Shown here piece by piece: positions 8,288 to 18,950 of a stretch of DNA of 64,000 nucleotides. Position 1 is the first letter of the stretch. Every line of letters starts with the position of its first letter. A model generated the notes under the pieces. It did not search any database. It saw nothing but the letters and a program-made list of their open reading frames with translations, and was not told the origin of the DNA. Source of the stretch: Chitinophagales bacterium (lineage in GTDB: Bacteria > Bacteroidota > Bacteroidia > Chitinophagales > Saprospiraceae); the NCBI GenBank assembly GCA_017303875.1, contig JAFLBP010000029.1:1-64000 (forward strand), read 5' to 3'. The position numbers were made by a program, and so were the translations under genes.

Positions 8288-11200
8288 CTACCTAACCAGG
8301 GTCACATCGCCTTTGAGCAATTCTTCTTTGCCGTCGACGAATATCACCCAGGCATACCAGACAAATACGGCGGGCGTAAGTTCTTTGCCGTTGAAACGGC
8401 CATCCCAGCCCTGTGCCGGATCGTTTGGCAGGAAATCGTCTTTTTCAAAAACACGTTCGCCCCAGCGGTCATACACCTGCATGGACTTGATTTTGACCAC
8501 ACTGCGCATATCCGCATAGATGGTAAAGTTGCTGTTGGTCGGGTTATCGCTGCTTGTCGGCGCAAATACGTTTGGCGCATATACCCCGCCGCGTTTCACC
8601 TGTACCCGAAGCGCATCCGAGGCTTTGCAGCCTAAGGAGTCGAAAATGGTAATTTCGTACAGGTTGCTGACAAATGGCTTGATGAGCGGTTCCAGACAAT
8701 CGGTGCAGCTCAAGCCATCGCCGGGCGTCCAGGTAATCGCTGCCAGCGCAGAAGGCAGAATGCCACTCAACTGTGTCTCTACCTGGTAAGAATCGCCCAG
8801 AACCACCGAAATGGCATCAACGGACAGTTCCACTTTCAATTCAGCGGGTTGTACCAGGGTGATGGTTTGCTCGTCGTCGCAACCCAGCGCATCCACCACA
8901 ACGGCGGTATAGGTACCCGGATTGAGGTTGGTATAATTGCGTTGCGTACTGAGGGTCTGGCCGCCATTGATGGAGAAACGGTAAGGCGTGGTGCCGCCCG
9001 TTGTATTGTTCAGGTTGATAGATCCTTTGTTGCCAAAGCAACGCGGCTGAACAACCAAGGGATCCAGTTCCGGACGGGTGGAATTGACACTCACCTCGTC
9101 TGTATCGGTACAGCCATTGCCGGTATTGGTAACGAGCAGGCGATACAAGCCGGGTTCGTCAATTTGCGCCTGTACTGTATTGTTGCCGGTAACAATATTT
9201 CCATCAGCAGTCGACCACAAGTATTGCAGTGCCCCGACGCCCGTGGAGGCCGCACCGCTGACGAATTGTGTTGGCGAAGTGCAGTTCAGGGTAAAATCTG
9301 CGCCCGCATTGGCGTTCGGCAAAGTGATATTTTGCGTAACGGCAAGCGGTAGTTCATTGGTACAACCATTATTCGGGTCAAATGCAATGAAGTAGTACAA
9401 GCCGGGTTGCGTTACCCATACCGTCGGCTGGAAGCTGATGGAAACGGTATCCGTACCGGCCACGCGAATCCATTCGTATTGCAGGTTCTGCACCGGCGAT
9501 GTACCCACCAACTGCACAGCAGTATCACGGCAGGTCAGCGGGCCGACAGGACTTACGCTAATTGGCGGATAAATTTCGCCGCTGATAATTTCCACACTAA
9601 CGGTATCAGCGCAGAAAGTCAGCGTATCCATGGCAATCAGATCAAAAATACCCGTATTGTTCACCGTAATGGTACCATCATTGGAAATCAATGTACCATT
9701 GGAAAGCCAGGTATATTGTGCATTCTGGTTGCCGCCCGCTTCCGCGCTGAGGTTGACGGTTTGTACCACGCAATCAATAATCAGGGAAGGATTCGGATTA
9801 ATGAAAGCAGCAATGGTATTGCTGAGGTCGGTAACGTTGGTTTGAACCGTATCGGCGCAACCGTTTCGGCTGACGATAAGTCGGTAGGTGCCTTGCGCAA
9901 TTGCTGTTGCATTCGCCTGATTAACAGCACCTTGCAGTTGTCCGCCATTAGATGCAGACCATATATAATTCGCACCAGCAACACTGGAACTGCCCTGTAA
10001 AGGCACTGCCCGCACTAAGCAATTCAGCACATCCGGCGGCGCAATTCCGGCAACCGGCACCTCCCGGAATATAACTGGTGTACCCTGACTCACCACCAGA
10101 CAAATATCACTCAGATCTACCACACCATTTACCGAATTACCAGCTATTGCAGAGATATAGTAAGTGGTGCCATAGGTCATTGTTGCAGGATTGAAGCAGA
10201 AAGTCGGCTGACTGTTTCTGCCCAGAATATTGACCAAGGTAGTACCCGAACCGCTATGCAGTACAAACTGCACGGCATCGTCGGGGTCAAGGAATTGACC
10301 AGTGGCGTTATAATTCGCTGTTGCACAATTGTTGCCGCATACATTGATGGCAGCTGATTGCATCGTACCTACCGCAGTGGTGCATTTAAATGCTGTCATT
10401 TCAAAACTGCATTCGGTCGTACAACCTTTGGCATCGGTTACGGTAACCGTGTAATTGCCTTCAAGGAAAGTATTGATGTCGAGAATACCTGCCGGCACGT
10501 TTGCCTGCTGCCCACCGGGCGTCCAGTCGACTAAATACGGCGCTGTGCCGCCGGAGAGGGTAAAGCGCGTAGCGCCATCGGCAATATTCACCATGGACGC
10601 GCCATAAAGCACCTGACAACTGACAGCTAAGGGCGCAGACGGCTGGGTGACGGTAAACGTTGTACTTGTAATACAGCCTGAAGCATCCGTCACGCTCAAC
10701 GTATAGTTACCGGCGATCAGGTTTTGCGGCGCTGTCGGGTTGGCTACGGCAGGCGACCAGTTGAGCTGATAGGGCGTTTGCCCGCCGATAATATTGTAGG
10801 AAATACTGCCTGTAGCATCACCAAAGCAATCAATATCTGTGGGGAGACCGGAAATTTGCGGCGACTGGGAATTGTCGGCCACAATGTAGGTTGCTACCGC
10901 CGAACAAGTGCCACCATCAGTAATGGTAACGGTGTAGGTGCCCGGAAGAGCATTGACCTGGCTTTGGGTGCTGGTATTATTCGACCAGGTAAACACATAC
11001 GGCCCGACGGCGGGGGTCATGGTAATGATGACCGAACCATTGGAGCTGCCGCAAAGTGTATTGGGTGTTGCCGCGCCGGTAAAACTGAAAGTATTGGATG
11101 TGTTATCCACATTAAATACCTGCGTGGCCGTACAGCCGTTGCCAGCGGTGAGCGTCACGGTGTATGCGCCGGCGCCAATATTGTTAAGGTCTTCTGATGG

Positions 11201-14200
11201 CGACATATTCGACCATTGTACACTTACCGGCGCAATGCCGCTGGTACTCAGGTCGATCGAACCGATGTTGCCATTGCAAATATCAGGCGTAACCACGCCA
11301 GTTGCTGCAGGCAAATCCGGTGTATTGGGCACGATGGTCGTCTCCGTTGTCGAGCAGGTATTCCCTAAAGTAATGCTCACAGTGTAAGTACCCGGCGCCA
11401 GGTTAGACACCTGCTGGGTGGCAGCCATATTCGACCAGTTGAATACATAGTTCGGGTTGCCCGGGTTGATGTTCAAACTGATGCTGCCGTTAAAATTGGT
11501 ACAAGCCGTGTTGGCTACCGGCACACCATTCGCAGAAATATTGATCACATTGTCTGCAACAACTGCTGTTTGGGTGCTTGAGCAGCCATCCGTTCCGGTA
11601 ACGGTTACGGTAAATGTTCCGGGCAAAAGCGCGCTCAGGTCTTCCGTCACAGCCGAATTAGACCACGTAATGGTAAACGGCGAAGTGCCACCGCTGATGC
11701 TCAGGTCTACGGCGCCGGTATTGGTGCCACAAAACGCCTGAGTGGGTGTTGCGGAAAGGACTGGCGCATTGGTGTTGTTGTTGATAATATAGGTCGCAAC
11801 TTTTGTGCAGGTCAGGCCGCGGGTAATGGTCACGGTATACGTACCGGGCATCAGCGGGCTGATATTTGCAGTATTGGCGCTGTTCGACCAGGCAAACGTG
11901 TAATTGGCGGTGGCAGGACTAAGGCTAAGGTTTATCGCGCCATTTACCCCGCTACAAAGCGTATTGGGAGTCAGCACCTCTGTGATGTCAAAATCCGCAG
12001 AACTGTTATTGAGTGTCACTGACAGTGAAGCGGAACAGCCGTTTGTTCCTGTAACCGTTACCGTATACTGCCCTGCTCCCAGGTTTTGCTGATCTTCAAC
12101 TTGCACCATGTTCGACCATTCATAAGTAAACGGCCCTACTCCGCCCGTAACCGTCAGGTCAATGCTGCCCGTCGGTTCGCCGCACAGGGCCGGCACATTG
12201 GATTGCGACAGGAGGGGATCAAGCGTGGTGGTCGGTACGGTAAAATTGGCAACCGAAGTACAGGTGCCGCCGGCAGAAACCGTTACCGAATAATTGCCAC
12301 CTGGAATGGCGCTCAGGTCTTCACTTGTTTGAAGGCCCGACCATTGGTAGGTATACGTTCCGGCTGGCGTAACCGTCAGGTCAATTGCGCCGGTATTCAG
12401 GGTGCAGGAAGTATTGGAAGTAGTTGCGCCGGCAACGCTGAAGTTGATCGCATTGTCCGGAATATCGCCACTTGCTGTTGCGGTACAGCCGTTGGCGTCG
12501 GTCATGGTCAGGGTGTACGTACCCCCCACAACGTTTACGAGGTCTTCCCCTGTCGCCATATTCGACCATGCAAAGGTGTATGGCGCGGTGCCACCGGAAG
12601 GCTGAACGTCGAAGCCGCCAGTTGGCAAGCCGCATTCTGCAGCGCTGACGCTTTGTGTCAGTGCGGGCGACTGTCGCTCGTCGTCAATCACAAAACTAAT
12701 AACAGCCGGACAGGAAACACCAACTGTAGCATTTACGGTAACGGTATAGCTGCCCGGGGCCAGACTACTCAGGTCTTCAGTACTTGCCATAGTCGACCAT
12801 TCGTACAAATAAGTGCCACCCGGTGTAACCACCAGATCAATCGCGCCATTGGGCGTATCGCAACGGGTAACGGGGCTGGGGGTACCTGAAACCGCAAATC
12901 CGGAGCTGTTATTGGGTACGGTTATGATGGCACTTGCCGTACAGCCCGAAGCATCTGTCACCGTAACGGTGTAAGTACCGGCCAAAAGGCTACTGAGGTC
13001 TTCCGTTACAGCAGTATTCGACCACGCATACGTGTACGGGCCTGCGCTCGCGGGCGCAACGCTGAGGTCAATAGCGCCATTCTGATCGCCGCAAATAGTA
13101 GGTGTCACTACTTCGCTGATCATAGGCTCCAGGGTTTGATTGACGATCGTGGCGCTTGTCGTGGCGGAGCAGGTAGTACCACGCGTTACGGTTACAGTAT
13201 AAGTCCCTGCAGGCAGGTTGGCCAGATTCTGTGTGGTTTGCGTGTTCGACCAGACAAAATTATAGGTACCGGCTGGTGTAACAGCCAGCGTAATGGCTCC
13301 GTTTGGCGTCGAGCAGGAGGTATTGGGCGTGGGCGTTGCGTTGAGATTTATAGCAATGTTATTGTTCACCACCGTTGCCGTTGCGGTAACACTGCAATTC
13401 ACATTGTCGGTTACCGTCACCGTGTAGGTGCCCGGCGGTACATTGCTCAAATCTTCCGTTACGGCCATATTACTCCAGTTATAGGTGTAAGGGCCAGTGC
13501 CGCCGCTGACGGTCAGGTTGACGCTGCCATTTGCCTGTCCGCAGGTAGCTGCGGTTGCTGTTGCGTTGGCGGAGGGCGGGAAGGCCTCGTCGTTTACACC
13601 AAAACTCAGTTCCTGTTCGCAGCCACTGATACCCAGACTCACGGTTACGGAGTAATTGCCGGAAGGCAAATTACTCAGAAGGGTCGAAGAAGCGCCATTG
13701 GACCACATAATTTTATAGGGCATTCCCACGGGCAGATCGGCCGGATCGGGGAAAAGGAATATTTCTATTTCGCCATTGGGCGTCGTGCAGGAAGTATTGG
13801 GCAAGGCCACACCGCCGAGGGTGAAGTTAAATGCCTCTGCGGGGATAAATACATCTAATGTGGTTGTACAGCCGATTTGGCCGGTAATGGTCAGGCTGTA
13901 GTTGCCCGGTGGCAGGTTGTTGATGTCTTGGGTAAAGCGGTTATTCGACCAGCTGTAGGTAAACGGCGGCGTGCCGGCAACCATTTCCACATCAATAAAA
14001 CCGTTGGAAAGGCCACAATAGGCGGGCTGCCAGGTATAGTCATAAGCCGGAATTTCAGTATTGTCATCTACGGTAAACGTGGCAATTTCCTCGCAGGAGC
14101 CGCCGGCACTAACCGTCACGGTGTAATCGCCGGGGGCGAGGTTGTTCAATACCAGTCCTGTAGCGCCGTTCGACCACGAGATCAGATAAGGCTGTCCACT

Positions 14201-17200
14201 GGGAGAGGTGGAAGGAGTGATAGACAACTGAATACGGCCATTGCCGGTAATACAATTGGTTACCGCTGTAACATTCGCGTTCAGCGAAATTGGCGGGTTA
14301 TTGTTCGGAATTTCAACAGAACCTTCAGTGGAACAGCCTGTGGCATCGGTTACCGTGACATCATAAAGCCCTGGTACTACATTCAGGATATCCTGCGTAG
14401 TAGTTCCATTCGACCAGGCATAAACGAAGGGCGGCACCCCGCCGGTCACCGTCAGGTTAATATCACCGGTGGGCAAGTCGCAAATTGCCGGAGTTACCTG
14501 AAAACTCAGGGTTGGCAGGTTGGGCGACTGTGGCACTTCAAACGTGGCATCTACGATACAGGAGCCACCGGCATTGACGGTCACGCTATAGGAACCGGCT
14601 TGCAGGTTGTTCAGCGAAAGGCCCGTTGCTCCAGTCGACCAGGTGATGACATAGGGAATACCCGTAGGGGATGTTGTTGGTGTAATATTGATACTAATGC
14701 TGCCGTTGCCGCCGTTGCAGGAGCTGTTCGGCACCACATTTCCATTAATCGAAATAGGCGGATTGTTATTTGGTACCGCAACGCTCAGTGTAGCGGTACA
14801 GCCATTAGCGCCCGTCACTGTTACGCTGTAATCGTCTGTCTGGAGGCCGGTCAAATCCTGGGAGGTGGCGCCGTTCGACCATTCATATGTATAAGGAGAA
14901 ACCCCGCCGCTAACCGTAAGATTAATGGTTCCGGTTCCAAGGTCGCAGATCGTAGGGGTCGGCACTGCCGAAAGCACCGGCAAATTCGGCACGTCCGGCA
15001 CGGTGAAGGTCGCCGTCTGGATACAGGCGCCGCCACCATTGACAGTAACGGAATAAGAGCCGCCTTCCAGTCCGGTAATGGATGTTGTGCTTGCCCCCGT
15101 CGACCATTCAATGATATAAGAACCGCCGCCCGGAGGAGATGAAGGAGAAATGGTAATGGAAATAGAGCCATTACCAATGCCCGGCAAACAAGTTGTATTC
15201 GGGACGATATTGGAGTTAATGCTGATATTCGGGTTGTTGTTGTTTACCGTGGTGCTGGCGCTGTTGGTACAACCGTTAGCGCCGGTGACGGTTACGGAGT
15301 ACGGCCCTTGCGGCACTGCGCTCAGGTCTTCCGTCATCGCGCCATTCGACCATTCAAACGTATAAGGCGCCACGCCGCCTGAAACGGAAATATTCACTGA
15401 GCCGTTTGAAAGATCGCAGGTGGTTGCTTGCGATGTAATATTGATGTTGGGCAACTGCGGGTTATTCGGCACATTAAAGTTCGCAGTAGCTGAACAGGTA
15501 CCGCCACCATTCACCGTAACCGAGTAGCCGCCAGGCTCCAGTCCGGTAATGGAAGTACTCGTCGAACCATTTGACCATTCAATCATATAGGCGCCGCCAC
15601 CGGGAGGGGAAGACGGCGAAATATTGATACTAATGCTGCCATTGCCTGCGATGGGCGGACAAGTAGTGTTGGCCACGATGCTCGGCGTGATGGTGATGGT
15701 CGGGTTGTTATTGCCAAGATTAAAGGTGGCAGTCCGGGTACAACCATTCGCACCTGTAACCGTAACCGTGTAGCTTTGTCCGCCGACCACCATGGGTAAA
15801 TCTTCCGTGGTGTCGCCGGTCGACCATTCATACGAATAAGGCGCCACACCACCTGAAACCGTCAGGTTTAGCGAGCCATTATTCAGCCCGCAAATGGATG
15901 GCGTGCCACTGATGCTGGCATTCGGTAAATTTGGATTGTCGGCAATTGTGAAACTCGCCGAAGCGGTGCAACTCACGCCGAGTGTAACGGTCACGGTGTA
16001 AGTGCCGGGCGCCAGATCGCTCAGGTCTTCGGTCATTGCGCCATTCGACCAGTTGTATACATAATTGGAGTTGGCAGGCGTAGCCGTCAGGTTAATGCTG
16101 CCATTGTTATTACCGTTGCAGTTGGTATTGGGCTGCGTGGTAGCGCTGAGGTTGATAGTTGTATTGTTGTTGTTCAGCGTAACGGTTTGTGTTCGGGTGC
16201 AACCATTTGCATCGGTTACCGTCACCGTATAAGTTTGCCCGCCGACAATCATCGACAGGTCTTCGGTGGTTTCACCATTCGACCATTCAAACATATACGG
16301 GCTGCTGCCTCCCGAAACGCTGAGGTTGATGGAGCCGTTCATTTCGCCGCAGGTAGAAGGGGTGGTCGTACTGCTGATATTCAGGTTGATCTGCTGAATA
16401 TTGACCGAACCGGAAACAGTACCGGGGCAGTTGGGTCCGGAAATAGCGCTTTCCACACTAACCAATTGAACATTACCGCCGCCATTAATCGTCAGCGTAT
16501 ACGGATTTTGTGTCGTCGTGATGGCTTGCTGGTTCGTGCCATTAATCGAATATATAAAACGCCAGGGACCTGCGCCGGTAAAATCAATCGTTAGCTGAAT
16601 GGGTTGCGGGTTGGGGGAATTGGCGCAATAAACGCCCATACCGCTGAGGGTTGCTGTAGGCGCCGGCAGCACCACCACATCTTTACAGGAAGGGGTTGGG
16701 TTGCTGAGGCATTGGTTGGCAGTGGTTACACAAACCTGCGCGGTGCCAGGTGTACCACCAAAAGTAATATCGGTGATGCGGGTAGTACCTGCGGCCATAC
16801 CGAGGGCAGGATCCACCGTCCAGTTGTAAATGGTGGCAAAGTTGGCAACCGGCACACTGAACGTGTAGGTGCTGTTGATACAAACCGTATCCGGGCCGGT
16901 GATGGCGCCCGGTGTTGCCGGTGGTTGCTGCTGCGTACTGCCCTGCGTTACATCGATGGCAATATCGCAATCAGCGCCGCTACAACCATCAATAAAGATG
17001 TAATAGATTTCACCGGGAATAAAATTATTGTCCGAAAGTGTAAATGTAGTAGAACAGGCGCACTGCAAATCCATGGGCTGGCTAACGCAGTTATCGTAAA
17101 TGCCGGCCTGAATACCGTTGTTGCCACCCTGACAGTTCGAGGCGCTCAGGTTCATGGAAATGGTACTGGTGCCCGCAAAAAAGGCAAACCAGATCGGGTT

Positions 17201-17425
17201 ATTCAATACATACTGATTGGAGCAACCCGGAATCTGAACAGGAGGATTTAGCGTGGGCGCAAGGCCTGTGTTTACGCAGTAGCCGTCGAGGTCAGGGCAC
17301 AAAATGGGCGCTGTTCCACAGGTGTAGCCCGGGTCGGGGAAGCCGGGTGGAGGACAAGTTTGGGCGTTAACATCAATGGTTAAAAGGGTTGCCGCGAGGG
17401 CAAACAAAAAGTAGAATTTTCTCAT
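8288..17425 (-). CDS. Giant SprB-repeat adhesin-like protein with type B T9SS tail
   Basis: About 3045 residues. Signal peptide 1-22 (MRKFYFLFALAATLLTIDVNAQ), an N-terminal Cys-rich module, then from about 347 to 2185 twelve alternating pairs of SprB-like modules (period near 153 residues per pair). The A module reads like CGxxNGSIxLTVSGGxxPYTYxWSN...YTVTVTDANGC; the B module lacks the GG turn and ends in AGGSC. Two classical SprB units follow, then Ig-like modules, a last SprB unit (about 2793-2865) and the gliding-motility-type C-terminal domain (about 2950-3045, VYAPNVFAP...YDRWGERVFE...GWDGRFNG). This tail is a type B signal for T9SS export and surface attachment. A role as surface adhesin or gliding filament is inferred from SprB. 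The start is ATG 17425, not the upstream in-frame codon at 17485, because the signal peptide begins there and the promoter lies between. Confidence 0.93.
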   Translation of the reverse strand: MRKFYFLFALAATLLTIDVNAQTCPPPGFPDPGYTCGTAPILCPDLDGYCVNTGLAPTLNPPVQIPGCSNQYVLNNPIWFAFFAGTSTISMNLSASNCQGGNNGIQAGIYDNCVSQPMDLQCACSTTFTLSDNNFIPGEIYYIFIDGCSGADCDIAIDVTQGSTQQQPPATPGAITGPDTVCINSTYTFSVPVANFATIYNWTVDPALGMAAGTTRITDITFGGTPGTAQVCVTTANQCLSNPTPSCKDVVVLPAPTATLSGMGVYCANSPNPQPIQLTIDFTGAGPWRFIYSINGTNQQAITTTQNPYTLTINGGGNVQLVSVESAISGPNCPGTVSGSVNIQQINLNISSTTTPSTCGEMNGSINLSVSGGSSPYMFEWSNGETTEDLSMIVGGQTYTVTVTDANGCTRTQTVTLNNNNTTINLSATTQPNTNCNGNNNGSINLTATPANSNYVYNWSNGAMTEDLSDLAPGTYTVTVTLGVSCTASASFTIADNPNLPNASISGTPSICGLNNGSLNLTVSGGVAPYSYEWSTGDTTEDLPMVVGGQSYTVTVTGANGCTRTATFNLGNNNPTITITPSIVANTTCPPIAGNGSISINISPSSPPGGGAYMIEWSNGSTSTSITGLEPGGYSVTVNGGGTCSATANFNVPNNPQLPNINITSQATTCDLSNGSVNISVSGGVAPYTFEWSNGAMTEDLSAVPQGPYSVTVTGANGCTNSASTTVNNNNPNISINSNIVPNTTCLPGIGNGSISITISPSSPPGGGSYIIEWSTGASTTSITGLEGGSYSVTVNGGGACIQTATFTVPDVPNLPVLSAVPTPTICDLGTGTINLTVSGGVSPYTYEWSNGATSQDLTGLQTDDYSVTVTGANGCTATLSVAVPNNNPPISINGNVVPNSSCNGGNGSISINITPTTSPTGIPYVITWSTGATGLSLNNLQAGSYSVTVNAGGSCIVDATFEVPQSPNLPTLSFQVTPAICDLPTGDINLTVTGGVPPFVYAWSNGTTTQDILNVVPGLYDVTVTDATGCSTEGSVEIPNNNPPISLNANVTAVTNCITGNGRIQLSITPSTSPSGQPYLISWSNGATGLVLNNLAPGDYTVTVSAGGSCEEIATFTVDDNTEIPAYDYTWQPAYCGLSNGFIDVEMVAGTPPFTYSWSNNRFTQDINNLPPGNYSLTITGQIGCTTTLDVFIPAEAFNFTLGGVALPNTSCTTPNGEIEIFLFPDPADLPVGMPYKIMWSNGASSTLLSNLPSGNYSVTVSLGISGCEQELSFGVNDEAFPPSANATATAATCGQANGSVNLTVSGGTGPYTYNWSNMAVTEDLSNVPPGTYTVTVTDNVNCSVTATATVVNNNIAINLNATPTPNTSCSTPNGAITLAVTPAGTYNFVWSNTQTTQNLANLPAGTYTVTVTRGTTCSATTSATIVNQTLEPMISEVVTPTICGDQNGAIDLSVAPASAGPYTYAWSNTAVTEDLSSLLAGTYTVTVTDASGCTASAIITVPNNSSGFAVSGTPSPVTRCDTPNGAIDLVVTPGGTYLYEWSTMASTEDLSSLAPGSYTVTVNATVGVSCPAVISFVIDDERQSPALTQSVSAAECGLPTGGFDVQPSGGTAPYTFAWSNMATGEDLVNVVGGTYTLTMTDANGCTATASGDIPDNAINFSVAGATTSNTSCTLNTGAIDLTVTPAGTYTYQWSGLQTSEDLSAIPGGNYSVTVSAGGTCTSVANFTVPTTTLDPLLSQSNVPALCGEPTGSIDLTVTGGVGPFTYEWSNMVQVEDQQNLGAGQYTVTVTGTNGCSASLSVTLNNSSADFDITEVLTPNTLCSGVNGAINLSLSPATANYTFAWSNSANTANISPLMPGTYTVTITRGLTCTKVATYIINNNTNAPVLSATPTQAFCGTNTGAVDLSISGGTSPFTITWSNSAVTEDLSALLPGTFTVTVTGTDGCSSTQTAVVADNVINISANGVPVANTACTNFNGSISLNINPGNPNYVFNWSNMAATQQVSNLAPGTYTVSITLGNTCSTTETTIVPNTPDLPAATGVVTPDICNGNIGSIDLSTSGIAPVSVQWSNMSPSEDLNNIGAGAYTVTLTAGNGCTATQVFNVDNTSNTFSFTGAATPNTLCGSSNGSVIITMTPAVGPYVFTWSNNTSTQSQVNALPGTYTVTITDGGTCSAVATYIVADNSQSPQISGLPTDIDCFGDATGSISYNIIGGQTPYQLNWSPAVANPTAPQNLIAGNYTLSVTDASGCITSTTFTVTQPSAPLAVSCQVLYGASMVNIADGATRFTLSGGTAPYLVDWTPGGQQANVPAGILDINTFLEGNYTVTVTDAKGCTTECSFEMTAFKCTTAVGTMQSAAINVCGNNCATANYNATGQFLDPDDAVQFVLHSGSGTTLVNILGRNSQPTFCFNPATMTYGTTYYISAIAGNSVNGVVDLSDICLVVSQGTPVIFREVPVAGIAPPDVLNCLVRAVPLQGSSSVAGANYIWSASNGGQLQGAVNQANATAIAQGTYRLIVSRNGCADTVQTNVTDLSNTIAAFINPNPSLIIDCVVQTVNLSAEAGGNQNAQYTWLSNGTLISNDGTITVNNTGIFDLIAMDTLTFCADTVSVEIISGEIYPPISVSPVGPLTCRDTAVQLVGTSPVQNLQYEWIRVAGTDTVSISFQPTVWVTQPGLYYFIAFDPNNGCTNELPLAVTQNITLPNANAGADFTLNCTSPTQFVSGAASTGVGALQYLWSTADGNIVTGNNTVQAQIDEPGLYRLLVTNTGNGCTDTDEVSVNSTRPELDPLVVQPRCFGNKGSINLNNTTGGTTPYRFSINGGQTLSTQRNYTNLNPGTYTAVVVDALGCDDEQTITLVQPAELKVELSVDAISVVLGDSYQVETQLSGILPSALAAITWTPGDGLSCTDCLEPLIKPFVSNLYEITIFDSLGCKASDALRVQVKRGGVYAPNVFAPTSSDNPTNSNFTIYADMRSVVKIKSMQVYDRWGERVFEKDDFLPNDPAQGWDGRFNGKELTPAVFVWYAWVIFVDGKEELLKGDVTLVR

Positions 17426-17456
17426 GTTTATAGCTGATTGATGCCCGGAGTGTGCG

Positions 17457-17485
17457 CAAAAGTAAAAATCAAAGTTGGATAACAA
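17457..17485 (-). promoter_or_regulatory. Promoter of the giant SprB-repeat gene
   Basis: On the minus strand TTG (17483-17485), 18 bases, then TACTTTTG (17457-17464). This is a full match to the Bacteroidota -33/-7 form, with a predicted leader of about 25 bases before ATG 17425. Confidence 0.7.
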
Positions 17486-17595
17486 TAAATTTTACGATAT
17501 TTCCGACAAAATTGTCTACGTTGTTACAAATGTGTTACAACTCAACCATTTTCAAGGAATTACGCACAACATGAATAGCATTGAAGCGAATGTGC

Positions 17596-17603
17596 TACTT
17601 TTG
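17596..17603 (+). promoter_or_regulatory. -7 box upstream of the DEAD-box helicase gene
   Basis: TACTTTTG fits TANNTTTG; no well-spaced -33 TTG was found. It would give a leader of about 105 bases before ATG 17717, long enough for the cold-responsive leader control known for some DEAD-box genes, but no specific structure was identified. Confidence 0.4.
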
Positions 17604-17716
17604 TGTTTTCGCAAAAACATTGTTTATCCTTCCATGAAGGATACCCTTACTTTCCCATTCGCTGTCTCGGCAGCAAATTATGTGGAAAATCTTTTCCCGC
17701 TCTTGATTTTACAAAT

Positions 17717-18946
17717 ATGAAATTTTCCGAATACCGCATTTTACCCCAAATCAAGCAAAACCTTGAGGCGATGCGGCTCATACGCCCTACCGATATTCAG
17801 TTCAAATCCATTACCCCTATTCTCCAGGGAGAAGACCTGCTGGCGATCGCACAAACCGGTACCGGCAAAACGGCCGCCTTTGCCATTCCGGCCATTCACC
17901 TCATGTCGGCGCCACGCAAAAAACATCAGGGCGAGGGCCCCCGCTGCCTGGTGCTGGAACCCACCCGCGAACTGGCCATTCAGGTCGGACAAGTGTTTGA
18001 AAGCATCGCCAAAAAAACAAAAGTTAAAATCCTGCCCCTCATCGGCGGCGTGGAACAAGATCCGCAAATCGCCCGGCTAAGTAAAGGCATCGACATCCTG
18101 ATCGCCACCCCGGGCCGGATGTTCGACCTCGCCAGCCAGGGCCACCTCGACTTGTCGGGCATCGAACTGTTCATTCTCGATGAAGCCGATCATATGCTCG
18201 ACCTCGGCTTTTTGCACGACATTTCCGACCTGCACCGACGCCTGCCCAAAAACCGGCAAACCCTTTTCTTCTCGGCCACCATTTCACCGCGGATCAAAAA
18301 AATTGCCTACGACCTTGTGCGCGGCACCGCTATTCGTATTCAGATCTCGCCTAAAAATCCGGTTGCAAAAAATGTTTCCCACGCCGTCACTCCAGTAGAG
18401 ATGGACCACAAACGTTTTTTCCTCGCCCGGCTCGTGGAAGAAAATTCAGATATAAAAATTTTAGTATTTGTGCGCACCAAAGTACGCGCCGAGCGCGTTT
18501 GCGAAGCATTGAAACGCGTCGGATTGGAAAGTGTGGTTATTCACGGCGACAAAGAGCAGTCGGAGCGGCTCTCGGCCATGGCAGCCTTCCGAAGCGGCGA
18601 AAACCGCGTGTTGATCGCAACCGATGTCAGCGCCCGAGGCATTGATATTCCGGCAGTAGATTATGTGGTGAATTACGACCTGCCCGATGTGCCGGAAAAC
18701 TACGTCCACCGCGTTGGACGTACCGGCCGCGGCGACCGCAAAGGCAAGGCACTCAGTTTCTGTGCACCCGAAGAAAAACCACTGCTCGAAGCCATCGAAA
18801 CCTTTCTGGGGCAGCCCATTGAAATGATTCCGATCGGCCGATTTGAATACGAAGAAACCCTTAACCTGCACGACGACCGCCCGAACAAGTGGAAAGCCAT
18901 CGAAGATGAAATCGAAAAGGCCGAGAAATTCAGGAAGAAAAAATGA
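17717..18946 (+). CDS. DEAD-box ATP-dependent RNA helicase (RhlE-like)
   Basis: A 409-residue helicase that unwinds RNA duplexes, probably in ribosome assembly or RNA decay. Visible motifs: Q-motif region RPTDIQ (23-28), motif I AQTGTGKT (45-52), PTRELA (82-87), TPGR (131-134), DEAD (155-158), SAT (186-188), then ARGIDIP and HRVGRTGR in the second RecA lobe. The tail is short and basic (EKAEKFRKKK), as in compact RhlE-type proteins without an extra RNA-binding domain. The ATG at 17717 places the Q motif normally; the longer frame from 17603 would run through the promoter. Confidence 0.95.
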   Translation: MKFSEYRILPQIKQNLEAMRLIRPTDIQFKSITPILQGEDLLAIAQTGTGKTAAFAIPAIHLMSAPRKKHQGEGPRCLVLEPTRELAIQVGQVFESIAKKTKVKILPLIGGVEQDPQIARLSKGIDILIATPGRMFDLASQGHLDLSGIELFILDEADHMLDLGFLHDISDLHRRLPKNRQTLFFSATISPRIKKIAYDLVRGTAIRIQISPKNPVAKNVSHAVTPVEMDHKRFFLARLVEENSDIKILVFVRTKVRAERVCEALKRVGLESVVIHGDKEQSERLSAMAAFRSGENRVLIATDVSARGIDIPAVDYVVNYDLPDVPENYVHRVGRTGRGDRKGKALSFCAPEEKPLLEAIETFLGQPIEMIPIGRFEYEETLNLHDDRPNKWKAIEDEIEKAEKFRKKK

Positions 18947-18950
18947 AGGT

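Noticed and set aside
12086..15142. Long plus-strand open frames (up to 421 codons) opposite the giant gene
   Set aside because: They mirror the repeated SprB-like codons of the minus-strand gene, lack starts with leader signals, and show no protein-like pattern apart from the repeat's reflection.
10870..16390. Tandem DNA repeat or CRISPR-like array in the giant gene
   Set aside because: The periodicity is protein-coding: about 460 bp per A-B module pair, diverged at DNA level.
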